This document shows positions 24,001 to 35,054 of a stretch of 64,000 nucleotides of DNA, piece by piece. The notes beneath the pieces were generated by a model, which saw only the letters and a program-made list of their open reading frames with translations, was not told the DNA's origin and made no database searches. A program made the translations under genes and the position numbers. Origin of the DNA: Serilophus lunatus (lineage: Eukaryota; Chordata; Aves; Passeriformes; Eurylaimidae). The DNA lies in the NCBI GenBank assembly GCA_013399895.1, contig VXBA01003383.1, forward strand, positions 75,467 to 139,466. Reading direction: 5' to 3'. Position 1 is the stretch's first letter, and every line of letters begins with the position of its first letter.

Positions 24001-27000
24001 TGGCAGCAGAACAAGATATCTGTGTATGGAAGCCAGCCTGCCTTGCTCTTCTCTCCCACCAGCTGCCGTGGCCAGGCCACCCTGCCAAGCTGCCTGCACA
24101 CAAAAATTACAGCAGATCCACGGGTATAGAATCTTATTCTGAATAAAACATCAGAAGAGAGAGGGCTAAACCCTTGGATGGTTGGTGACCAGGCAGCTCA
24201 GTGTCCTGTGCCAGGGCACAGGCTCTTGAGGAAGCCTTAGGACACTGGAGCAATCCTGGACATGAAGGCAAAAGTAACCATAAGCACACCTGGGATAAAG
24301 GCCAGAGGGAGGAAAACAGTTGTCTGTATTCGGTGGCTATTCTTGATGCTTTCCTGCCTCCCTCCCCTCCCGTGCTTACAAGAGGTTTGCATGTGCAACG
24401 GGTGCCTGGTGAGCAGGGGGAGGTTTCCTACGACTCCAAGGACTGGAGGTTGGGTGCAGCCAGCAAAGGAAGCGAAATTAAAGCTGACACCAGGCAGTCT
24501 GGTGTTACAGCCGTCTGCATTCCTATTGATCTAAAGGCTTAGTCTGCATTCTGGCTTTATCAGCTGGTGGCATCACGACTGCCATCTCCTCTCTCTCATC
24601 CTTCTGACCTGGAAAACACTTCTGAGGGTGCTGAGAAGCAGTTATCAAAGATCCACTGCCTAAGAAAAGAACAACATGCCTCAGAAGACACAGCTGCATG
24701 GCATCTTTGAAGAAAGTTTCATGACACTTTTTCTATTTAATTAAAAAAAAATCCTCAATATATACATGATGTTTCACCTTGCAGATCATCTCAGAACCGC
24801 TTCTGACAGTGGTGGATTATAATGAACCCCTTATCAAGACGTTGCCAGCTCAAGACAGACAATGTGTGTATGTATACGCATAGATCTTAGTCTTGTTAAC
24901 ATCAGAGAGTGAAAGGGATGGTGTGCAGGAAGATTTATTGCAGGGAATTATCCACATACACAAAACAAAGCAAAACAAGCCTGAATCGTTTGCATAGAGT
25001 TTTTTACCCCTAATGGGTTCATAAACTGGGAGTGCTGATCCAAGAGTAGGTTGGATTAAAGGGCGATCTTCCTAGATTTTCCTCCCTTTGACTTAATTAT
25101 TCTTCTATAGCTGTTACATGCATAAAAAAGATATCTCAAGGAATAAAATAAAAATAATTGCACCACTGGAAGGATGATGAAATAAACCCCAGATGACTAT
25201 GTCAAAGTGGACCAAGAGAGTCTTTTCATTTTTCCACATTGTTATTATAGTTTTAAGGAAGCATAAGCACACCTTTGCATGGGGACTGAGGGTTTAAAGT
25301 ATCATATTCAAACAGGACTAAAAACTGTCCCTTACATCATTGTAAGGCCCATTGAGGTAAAAAGATACTCTGTTGAAGCTATCAAAAATACCTCATACAC
25401 TGCTAAGAGGTTAAACAGGAACAGGCTCTTAAAATTTTGCTCTTGCCCACAGCTTCTTACCAGGGGCTTAAAGTGAAGCTCTAATTGATCTCAAAATACT
25501 AGAACTGCTCTGATCTCGAGTGTTTAACATTTAAATTCTGGACCACAGATCTAGACTGTGATGCTATTAAGGCTGGCATTTCATGGTAGAAGATATGGAA
25601 CCACAGTTATCATGCTGTTATTCCTGATACTATTTCTTATATAGAAGAATTGCTTACAAAAAAAGGTAAACCCCAGATATTTTCTGTGAATCTCACAACT
25701 GGTGGGTAGGTTCAGATAACACCAAAAAACAAACAGTCTGCGGATCAGTGAGGTTTTACCTAGCCAAATGTAAGCTCCTTAGCTCAGTTCTAATATTTAT
25801 GATAGGCTTAATCCTGTAAACAGATAAATTGGTATAAGCACAAAAAGACCATACAACTGCATGTAGGCAACAAAGACCACACACGTACCTTTTTTTCAGA
25901 CTTAAGGCATTAAGAAAATAAGGATGTGCAAAAAAAAAATTAGACTATTGGACTGAACAAATAAATAATGGTCATTAGAGTTGAATAATGGACCACAAAT
26001 CCAAACAGATAGTCACGCATGGCAAAAGTTTCCACGGTTTATTTTAGAATCATTTTAATGTCACTATCATACTAACAAAATGGGTAAAATCAGAAGTCCT
26101 TTCCAATCTATAGATAGTTTTTGTCATTGATTTCTCTGAGGCAAGAATTTTACCCTATGATTTATTGCATACAAGATCTACAGCAGCTCTTCATATATCT
26201 CTGTGAATCTACTCCAAAGTTGAATAAATACAGCCCAAGTAGTGAAACATAAGAAGCACAACTGAAAAAGACAAGCCCATATTAAATACACAAACTCCAA
26301 GAAAAAAACTCTGGCTTTCAGTATAATCAGAGTAATTGTGGGAGACCCATGCAGGCACTGAAAAGCATGGATTCTTCTTTCTAAACCTTTTCATTAGAAA
26401 CACAGGGCTAAATCTTGCTGATATGAAAGGTGCTCACTGGTTTCCACAGCAGAATTTTACTTTGGAAATCAAGACATAGCATTTGTCTGAATTTCATGAT
26501 TTTAAACCTCTGTGAACCCTGTGCAGTTAGTGAGAGATAAATGAGAAAAGCAAAACAATTACCAGAAAGCTTAAAATCTCCTGTTCCTGTGCCTATACAG
26601 AGAGCTTCTCCAAGGGTAAATAAACGGGGAGAAAAAAAAGTTGCAACACTACTATGGCTTATTACTCAGGCAGCCATGTTAGATAATTCTAATGGTAATT
26701 TCTGGCCTCATCATTTACACATAGCACAGGCAGTGATATAGTAGAACATATAAAATCCTACTGTTATTGCACTATTCCACATCTCTAATTAAACTTTATC
26801 TGCCTAAAGTGCTTCTACATTACTGGATATCTGTAAGTGAGCAACTTGGTATTTGCATAGAGCTTTGTACATTCAAAAAGCTTTGCAAACAATAGCGAAG
26901 TAAGCCTCACAAATACCATGTGCAGGAAGCAGAGAAGTCAGGAATCCGACTTTTACAGGTAAGGAAAGCAAAGCAAACACACAAATGGCCACGCAAATAT

Positions 27001-28739
27001 TCATAAAAGCTGGCAGAAGTTGCAGATCCATAATGCAGTATAATTCACACCAATTACCCTTCAGTTCTATGAGCAGAAAACTGTCACATTACAGCATAAC
27101 ACTGCGTATTTTACTCAGATGTGCAAAGGGGATGAGGAGCATGCTAAAACCCTGTGTGATTTAGAGGACCACATACAACAACAATAATTACATTTTAGAG
27201 TAGCACCTGCCCCAGTTGTATTATGCCAAATCAAAGTCTATGATTTTTTTAATTAACTTGCAATTTCTGATACTTCCCCTTTGGGTTCACCTAAGACAAA
27301 CCTGGTATCAAGCCATGTTTTCAAGACTGGTTATCAGTTCTTTCTCACATGAACTCAGGTCCCCTGAATTCTCAGGAAAGGTATTCAAAAACAGATGCAT
27401 AAGAATCTTGGTAGATTTAAAATATAGCTTTCTCAATAAAAAACACTCTTAAAACTACCCTTAATATATCTGCTAAACATCAGAGAAACTTTATGAAGTA
27501 ATGAAATAACATTAATTTTTCCCTATGCAAGTATCAATAATTTGCACTTAGGCACTTCCACAGTATTTCCAGCTATCATTAGGTGATTATGTATTGCAAG
27601 GTATTTGTGTCTTTGCTTGTGTTTTTCTGGACTCTCACTACTTTACCCTTCCCTGGGAATGGAAAATTCTCATTTTCCAGAATGGTTGCCACTTACTGAA
27701 AGGGCCAGCGGGGCAGAAAACATGAGCTGGCCTTACTGCCTAAATCTCCTTGCCCTTGCAACAGTTGAGAAGGGAAACGACATCGTCCTTCAGAAAGAGC
27801 ATTTATAATTCATGCTGCAATAGTTCCTGGAGGGGCGCTTAATAGATAAGGCTCAGGTTATAGCTGGCACTCTACATCCATGTAATCAAGACATAGATCT
27901 CTGTTTAGCAAATAGGCATATGGTTAAATACAACAGAGGAGCAAAGCAGGTGGTAACAACACAAACTTTTGGCTCCTCAGAGTACTCGTTCATACCATGT
28001 AAGCCCAGTTATTTTGCAGGGTTTCTGATGTTCTGCAAAGGAGGGAAGAGAGCTTCAGTGTGAAAGACTGACATGCGGAAAGGCCAGGAGACTCTGCAGG
28101 TTCATATTTGGGGTTCTTCCTGGCCCATAATCAGGTCTTCACTAAAGGCCTTTGTTGAGGAGGAAAGTGAATGGTAGAAGTGACATAAGACAGCATACTG
28201 GGCCAAGCAGCTTGCTCTTGAGCTGCAATGGAAACAGGAAAATAACCCTACGATCAAGCAGCTGGGATTGGCCTGTCTTGTTTAAAAATGGAGAATGTCA
28301 AGAGCAGAGAAACAGCAGCTCCTTGAGCACTGCAGATCAGGAGAGGCAATGATGACAAAATGGAGGCCACTGTGTGTGTACACATGCACATCTGAGAGTA
28401 CTTAACATGAATTATTGGCACCCTGTACAGAAAAACTGATCCTGAAAGCAACATTCAACACCACATGTTTCAGTTCACTGATACCTCAAAGTGACTGCCT
28501 CACGTAATTAACCGCCTTTGGTTAAGCAACTCATGGCCATATTAAAGTGACAGAGGCCATTTGCCCTATGTAACTCCAACAGAACAACTGCTCTGTAGCC
28601 TCTTTGCAGGATGGTTGGGAAGCCTTAGCAAAATTTCATCTGTGACCAGTCAACATCCATTTATCCTCATGCCAGCCCTGTCCTTTAATTCTTATCCCTG
28701 CTGCTGAGCCCTGTATCTTTGTAGCATTAAGTTTTATTT
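21086..28739. other. Single-copy AT-rich DNA, no recognised gene
   Basis: No coding region or known repeat is evident. A short TA microsatellite sits at 23265-23287. Stretches at 22700-22960 and 23500-23900 are AT-rich single-copy sequence without repeat character. Open frames are short and contradictory between strands. Confidence 0.5.
23265..23287. repeat. TA dinucleotide microsatellite
   Basis: Alternating T and A for 23 bases with a single G interruption (TATATATG then TATATA...). Simple repeat. Confidence 0.9.
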
Positions 28740-29180
28740 TCCTAGACTGAATGAGCCTAGCTTTTCTAATTTCCTCTTGAGAGATAAACTCCCTCTTTTC
28801 CCAGTTGCCTAAGTAGCCTGTATCTGCTCCAGTCTGAGTTCAGCTTTTGCCAGTGGAGATGACCAAAAACAGACAAAGCCTTCTAAATGGGAGCCCAGTG
28901 GACTAATAGTACACTTTTCTCCCTCTTTGGTGAAAATCATCTGTCAGATACATCTTTGCACTTTTTTACTTGTTCTTTTTTTTTTTCCTGGACACATTAC
29001 TTCGGAGGTTCACAGACATTCTGTGATTGACTAATACGCCAGTCTTGTCTTTCTCCTTCTCTGTCATTTACAATTGATGGATTCCCATTTTAACATAAAT
29101 TCTTATTAGCCCCTAAGTGATTGCCCATGCCATTACATTCTATCACTCAGTTCTTCAAGATCTAATCTCATGTAGCTGAA
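28740..29180 (-). mobile_element. Possible ancient CR1-like LINE relic (minus strand)
   Basis: The plus strand at about 28742-28860 follows the order of the reverse complement of the CR1 3' coding region: CTGAA..AGCC.AGCT, a TTTCCTC..GAGA block, CTCC and GTAGCC...TCTG. A segment starting CCAAAAACAGACAAAG then lines up with the CR1 CCAGAACTGGACACAG region. Similarity is patchy and there are many gaps, so this would be much older than the other CR1 copies. I aligned it by eye only. Confidence 0.35.
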
Positions 29181-31013
29181 GGATATTCCATTAATCCCTT
29201 GCATTAAGAATGCATCCCAAATTTATCATTGGTAAAGGAAGAGTACTTCTTTAAGTTATGAGATGATTATACACACAGATGCAAGGTTTTAAAGTAAAAA
29301 AAGCAAAAGGGAGGTCAAAAGAAAGGTGAAACAGGTCATTGAACTACCCATTTTAAGCCTTGTAACATAAGGCTGCCTGTACCTGCTCTTATTTTTAGAG
29401 TGTTTGGTGACACTTCTTTCCTCTCAAGAACCTAAATCCCTTTATTATGCTCAGCAAATGATTCCCACATGAGTTCTGAGAGATCTTTCTGTCATCCTTT
29501 CTGATAATCCCGTCAGTCTCCCTCATCTGTGGAGAAAAGAAGTGTAGACAGTTTTTAAATGTTCTGGGCTAAAGTCTCCTGAACTACCCTAGGCGAAGGT
29601 GCTAATGTATGAAGACTCTGCTTTTACTAGAGAGACCCTTATTCCAGATCTGGTCCACTGAGGGCTGACCTGCTGCCCCCTCTCTCTTCACCCAACGTCT
29701 ATTCAGTTTTGAATCTCAATTAATCATGAGAGAGACCTGGGCTACAAAGAGTCACAAGAAACAAATCGCCAAGTATCCTTGGCAGGGAAAGATATCCTTG
29801 GTGGGGGAAGAGGACGTGAATATTGTGGAAGATTCAAACAACAGCTTGAAAGCATCTGTAGATCTTCTAAGCCCCCCCCCACACACACACTGCACATATA
29901 CAGAGCAGCTGCATGGGGGGTACCATGCACCATATTAATTATAATCACGTTATGGTAGACAATATTCAACATTTCTAGTGCAAAGCATTCAGGGTAAGAG
30001 CAGCCAGTGACATGATTTAACATTATAATATTCCAAGTCTGTCAAGATGTGACAATCTGTACGAGTGAGATTTGGGGTGTCTCAATGAAATGCACATTCC
30101 AAAAAAACCCCAACTGCTTCATCACAAGCCTGTCTGATTTCAAAGGCTGCCCCGAAAGATGAATAATAAAGAGTAAGGGAGTGTCCCTAAAACAAATCAA
30201 ACTTGGCAGGGCTAACTTTCCTTGTGAAATTAATTTCTAGCATCTTCTCTCCAGCAGCCCTACCTCAGCTGTCTCCCTCTGTGCACAGTTAATGATCTTG
30301 CTGAGTAGATAACCAATCTCTGGTTGATTTACAAGACCTTTTATTGTCTGAACTGTCTATAATTTTTTAATAGAGTTTCAGTTGATATTACAGTAAAACA
30401 AGGTTCATTTTACATATTTAATGAAAAAGTGAAAACAAGCCAATAAAGACAACAAAGGACCAATTTGACAAACTGTTCCATGCACTCTAAAATATCTTAC
30501 ATGCCAAATATCTGCTAAACAAATGCACATGCTCTCTGTACTAAGGCTTAAGCCTAACAAAAAAAACCCTAACAGCATGCTTAACATTAATTTCGTGTCG
30601 TGAGTTGTTGATATGTTTACACTCTTATTATCCAGACTACATTAGAAGGATTTGTTCCATTTCTGTTTCTAAGCCAACAGCAATATATGCATATCTTAGC
30701 AGGGTAGTGTGAAGATTTTAATTGTGCTCTGCTCCAAGAGCCCTACCTGAGGGGAGCACAAAGTGTCGATATTTGAACAAATCCTCCCCAACTGATGTAA
30801 CTCAAGACAATATACACCACGCCAGGGAAGCAAGCACTGGGAGCTAGATATTTTAAAGTGATTGATTATGCACTGTGCAAGCATAAATGAAGTCAGTGCA
30901 TAGGGAGTGTGTGTATTCTCAGGCATGGTTAGCTCAGGTTTTCTGCTAGTATAAAGTAAAACACACAGGATCTCAAGGAAACACTTGGTTATTTGTTACA
31001 AACCCCAGCATAA
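29181..31013. other. Single-copy DNA, no recognised gene
   Basis: No gene recognised. A C9 run followed by five AC units lies at 29872-29890. Confidence 0.55.
29872..29890. repeat. Poly-C and AC microsatellite
   Basis: Nine C followed directly by five AC units. Simple repeat. Confidence 0.9.
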
Positions 31014-31475
31014 TATTGGAACATGTTCAGAGAAGGGCAACGAGGATGGTGAAGGGGCTGGAGCACAAGCCCTATGAGGAGCGGTTGAGGGAGCTGGGGT
31101 TGTTCAGCCTGGAGAAGAGGAGGCTCAGGGGTGACCTTATTGCTGTCTATAACTACCTGAAAGGAGGCTGTAGTCAGGCGGGGGTCAGTCCCTTCTCTCA
31201 GGCAACTGGCAATAGAACAAGAGGACACAGTCTCAAGCTCCATCAGGGGAGGTTTAGACTTGATATTAGAAAGAAATTCTTCATACAAAGTGTGATCCAC
31301 CATTGGAATGGGCTGCCCAGGGAGGTGGTGGAGTCACTGACCCTGGAGGTGTTCAAGAGTAGGCTGGATGAGGTGCTTGGTGCCATAATTTAGTTGATAG
31401 GCTGTTAGATTATGGGTTGGACTTGATGGTCTTTAAGGTCTCTTCCAACCTTTCTGATACTGTGATACTGTGATA
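31014..31475 (+). mobile_element. CR1 LINE, truncated 3' end (plus strand)
   Basis: About 460 bp of CR1 3' end. The frame at 31016-31393 (125 codons) reads as the carboxyl-terminal part of the CR1 second open frame, with recognisable blocks VQRRATRMVKGLEH, ELGLFSLEKRRLRGDL, YLKGGC, NRTRGH, HWNGLPREVVES and LEVFKSRLDEVLG. It is followed by a short 3' untranslated part ending in a GATACTGT-type tail (31455-31475), the usual CR1 terminal microsatellite. This tail segment is open without a break, so the copy is among the better preserved here. It lacks the reverse transcriptase core and cannot be active. Confidence 0.95.
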
Positions 31476-31959
31476 ATGCACCTGAAGAAGTGTTATTAAG
31501 AAAATAAAAGATATGTTGGTTCCTGAATCTTCATCACCCTCTCTTTGTGTGGAAGTGGTCCTAGAGGTGGAGGGTCACGCGAGGCATAGCCCCATGTCAC
31601 CATCAGCCTGCAGGAGCAGAGCTGGCACTGGCCCTCCATGGAAGCCACGTGTGCTTACAGGGGCTGTGGGGCTCACCCATGCACGCTGTCCCAGTCTCAC
31701 CCAGGCTCTCTGTCATACCTTCAATAGGAGCAACACACTAGACACCACACACCAAACATGCTGAACACTGGGAAAGCATCTAGGACCAGTTTCTGATCAT
31801 AAGGGCTGTACATAAGGTGCTGTAAGCAAGCTGATAAGACTTCCCAGACAAGGTCCTTGGACCCAGCTTTTTTTCTCCCTGCCACCTCTGCATTTTTTAA
31901 GCCACTGTACACTGTTGTTGCCTTATGGTGATTGTTTTCACTGCCAGCAGAGTCTTTTG
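31476..31959. other. Single-copy DNA, no recognised gene
   Basis: Nothing coding or repetitive is recognised between the CR1 tail and the enhancer-like block that follows. Confidence 0.55.
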
Positions 31960-32206
31960 CTTATTATCAGCCATTAATCTGTTACATCAGCTGGCTTAAT
32001 TGGGGTAAGTCGTTCTGATTTCCAGCCTCTGTCCTCTGCTCATTTCCCCCTCTCCCACCCCACTATGTTTAAGGGATGTACTGAATCTATAGTGTTTCTA
32101 CATCTGAATGGAGCAAATAAAAGCTATTTGGTCAGACCTGGTTAATTGGGGGAACTTGTGGTTTAGCGGTTAGGAATAGGTCTAATCAGGGATAGAGGAG
32201 GAAGGA

Positions 32207-32229
32207 GGGGAGGGAGGGAGGTAGGGGGG
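32207..32229 (+). repeat. G-quadruplex motif in a purine-rich tract
   Basis: Four G runs of 4, 3, 3 and 6 bases separated by loops of one to five bases satisfy the standard quadruplex pattern on the plus strand. A GA-rich stretch precedes it from 32192. Confidence 0.7.
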
Positions 32230-32482
32230 CTTCTTTTTTTATGAAAATGTGGACCTCCCTACAGTAATTCCCCTTCAGCTGCTGCCTCACAGATGGACCT
32301 TTTAATTGAATCTTCTTATAGGCCTGAGGGAGGGAGTTCATTTCAGGTCAGGTGAGGCAATTGAAGTGAATCTAATAGCTCTAGTTCTTTTCATTGGGAG
32401 CAGAGGGAAGTGTGTTGTTTTGTTTTTTCCCTTTCCCTCCCTCTCAACCACCCCCAGCCCCCCCTTTTAACTCAGCTAAAAA

Positions 32483-32503
32483 GTTTCAATTAAAAATTGA
32501 AAC
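32483..32503. repeat. Perfect 9-bp inverted repeat with 3-base spacer
   Basis: GTTTCAATT at 32483-32491 is followed by AAA and then its exact reverse complement AATTGAAAC at 32495-32503. It could be a dimeric homeodomain-type binding site (CAATTA cores) rather than an RNA hairpin. Confidence 0.85.
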
Positions 32504-32520
32504 ACACAAATGGTGATTTC

Positions 32521-34089
32521 CAAGGATTTGTTGTCTTCATTTTGCCACAAGTGGCAGCAAGGTCAGCAGTGGGAGAAATCTGAAGAAGTTTGCATCCTAA
32601 TCTTGTTTTGTTCCCCACACAAGGAGGAATGCATTATGTGCAGCATTCACATGAAAGCATCCTCTTAACTTTTGCTGACAAACATAAGAGACATCTTCCA
32701 GATCTAGAAACCTGTTGTGAATGAGTTACCAAATTACTCATCTCTGTGCCATTTTTTTTAATACTATGATACTTTTCAGGCAGAGGAGTCCCTGCCTCAA
32801 TGGGTTTGTTTTTAAACTTGTGAAAATTAAGAGGGAGCCATCCCACATGGAGCGCTCTTGAGCACAACTTGCTATGTCTGTATTGAATAAGAAAGGCTGG
32901 GTTTAAAACTCAAGTCTTGTGAAGGACCAAAAAGTCCTTCCCAATCTGATTTTCCATCTTATTAAGATTTCTTAGCCAAAAAAGCCAAGCTAGCAAAAAG
33001 GACATTTATTCTGGCATAGTATGTCTGCATTAGGGTTTTTTCATAGAGAAATGCTGCAGAATTTTCTGGTAGGGGCCATGCCTTTTGCACATTAGACCAT
33101 CATGGTTATAGTCTCTTCTAGCTCAGGACAGGTATAACTCTACATGGATGTACAGGCGGAGAAGGAGTTGTTGGGTACATGGTACAGATTGACCTTGTCC
33201 TCCAAGCAGATTGCTATCATCATCATCAGAGACAGGATGGCATCCCAGGAGCTTTGCCAGTGAAGGAGGCAGGATTTTCTCAAGAAACTTTCTAATCATC
33301 TGTGGCTGAAGCAGACAGAGAGCAGGATGCATTCATAAGGGATGAAAGGGGATCTGCAGTGAGAAGGGAACTGAGGTCCCCGCAGCTGCCAGGACAGAGC
33401 CCAGGAGACCTCAAGTGGCTTGTGGGGAAGGGAAGATGGGTGTATTGTGGCCAGAGAGGTCTAGTCAAGGCAGAAAGCTTCTTTTGGTACACCAACAGCT
33501 TCATCTTCACATATGTTTCATTAGCCAATATAGATGGCTTTCAGATCTTCCTTCCTCTTTAGTCACAGCGGCATCAGATGGGATCTGGAAGGGCTGCTGG
33601 CCATTCGAGGTGAAAAGCAGCTTCCCCTTGCAGCTCAGACAAATGCAACTTGAGCCAAGTGCAGAATGTGGAAGTGAATAGCTCTCCTGGATTTGGCATG
33701 AGTCCAAAAAGTAACCATAGTTGCTCCTAAGAGGAGACCATGTTACTTGCAGCTGTGTTGCTGTTAAGACCATTTCTCCCTCCTTCATGTCAACTTCAGA
33801 CCTCTGGGGGTTAATAAGCGACTTGCAAATCTTTGGGGCTTCATACAGAGTCTCTGAAAAAGCTCATTGCCACCAGCCTTAAATTCACTGTAAAACACTT
33901 TGAACCTTCACTGAAAAACTGGAGGGTTCAGCACATTCAGAAAGTTTCAAAAATATCTCTCTAGGGATTGTTATGATAAAAAGATGACATCCACATCTTT
34001 TTTTCTTGCTTTCAACCTAATACAAACAAGGAAACCCAGAAGTGGTGATGATTTTTGTGTATGAGAGGGTGAATAGGCCATCCCAGGAA
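32521..34089. other. Single-copy DNA, no recognised gene
   Basis: Open frames here are short and occur on both strands over the same bases (for example 33123-33788). No domain or repeat is recognised. Confidence 0.55.
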
Positions 34090-34278
34090 CACCTAGAGGT
34101 TGGATGGAAAAATGATTGGGAGCAGCCCTGCTGTATTGGTTTTTCTGTGGCCAGGTTTTGGTAGCAGCAGGGGGGCTGAGGGGGAGGCTTCTTCGAGAAG
34201 CAGCTGGAAGTTTCCCCACGTCCAGCAGAGCCAGTGCCAGCCGGCTCCAGGCTGTGCCCGCTGCTGACCAAGGCCAGG

Positions 34279-34362
34279 CCAATCAGCAGTTGAAGGAACG
34301 CCTCTGTGATAACATATTTAAGAAGGAAAGAAAAAAGTTAGAAGGAGATGAAGATGGCTGCC
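34279..34362 (+). promoter_or_regulatory. Predicted core promoter of LTR copy B
   Basis: CCAAT at 34279-34283, a TATA-like TATTTAAG at 34315-34322, and a YY1-like AAGATGGCTGCC at 34351-34362. The start site would fall at about 34345, just before the YY1-like motif. The same three motifs occur in the same order and spacing in copy A. Activity is not known. Confidence 0.5.
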
Positions 34363-34385
34363 GGAGAGGAGCAGCGTGAGAACTT

Positions 34386-34733
34386 GTGAACAACAACGCA
34401 GACACCAAGGTCAGTGGAGAAGGAGGGGCAGGAGATGCTCCTGGCGCCGGAGCTGAGATCCAGCTGCAGCCCATGGGGAAGACCATGGTGAAGCAGCTGT
34501 GCCCCTGCAGCCCATGGAGGACCACAGGAGTGCAGAGATCCACCTGTAGCCCGTGGAGGAGCCACGCCGGAGCAGGTGGATGCTGGGGAAGGCTGCAGCC
34601 CGTGGGAGACCCAAAGTGGAGCTGGGTCCTGGCAGGGGACTGTAGCCTGTGGGGAGAGGAGCCCACTTGGAGTAGGATTCTCCTGTTAGGATGCGTGGCT
34701 CGTGGGGCCCACGCTGGAGCAGCCTGTGCCTGA
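34386..34733 (+). other. Sense open frame in LTR copy B (115 codons)
   Basis: The frame begins about 40 bases after the predicted start site with M-N-N-N-A-D-T-K-V-S and runs through the internal tandem array. Its first 60-odd residues match the frame of copy A (4839-5042, minus), including the identical TTGVQRSTCSPWRS segment; copy A stops earlier. It is Gly-, Ala-, Cys- and Trp-rich, with repeat-driven composition and no recognised domain. It may be a by-product of the repeat array. I would not call it a gene without evidence of selection. Confidence 0.35.
34464..34655 (+). repeat. Degenerate tandem array inside LTR copy B
   Basis: The core CTGYAGCCYRTGG occurs at 34464, 34505, 34544, 34593 and 34640, giving intervals of 41, 39, 49 and 47 bp. 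More degenerate units continue to about 34840. The array matches that of copy A in reverse orientation, so it was present in the ancestral LTR. Confidence 0.8.
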
Positions 34734-35048
34734 GGGACTGCACCCTGTGGAATGTGAGCCATGTGGCAGCTGTGGGTGAAGGGCTGCTGCCCATGGGATG
34801 GACTCTTGCCGGAGCAGTTTGTGAGAGGAACTGTATCCTGTGAGGGATGGGACCCCATGGAATGTGGCTGGAAGGACTCCTCTCCCCAAGCAGCGGCTGA
34901 GAACAGCAGCTGACCACAGCAACACCTTCCCCCCACCTCGCCTTTTCCCTTGACCGCTGCGGGAGAATAGGTTGGATGTAAGAAGGAGGGGGTGGGGGGT
35001 AAAAGGTGTCTGTTATTGTCTCTCACTCTTAGCTCTGATCTTGTTAGT

Positions 35049-35054
35049 AATAAA
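35049..35054 (+). terminator. AATAAA polyadenylation signal of LTR copy B
   Basis: AATAAA in the context TTGTTAGTAATAAACC, conserved in copy A on the opposite strand. It lies about 730 bases after the predicted LTR TATA-like box and about 190 bases before the LTR end. Confidence 0.65.

Larger units (their letters stand above)
31960..32520. promoter_or_regulatory. Candidate conserved enhancer-like block
   Basis: Single-copy sequence with many homeodomain-type TAATTG/CAATTA cores (near 31995, 32140, 32300, 32360, 32490), a TGTGGTTT RUNX-type core near 32158, a G-quadruplex motif at 32207-32229 and a perfect 9-bp inverted repeat at 32483-32503. There is no repeat or coding character. Such composition is typical of vertebrate developmental enhancers, but conservation cannot be tested from one sequence. 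Confidence 0.3.

Noticed and set aside
31014..31475. 125-codon frame at 31016-31393 as a host gene
   Set aside because: It reads as the carboxyl end of CR1 reverse transcriptase, followed by a CR1 tail.
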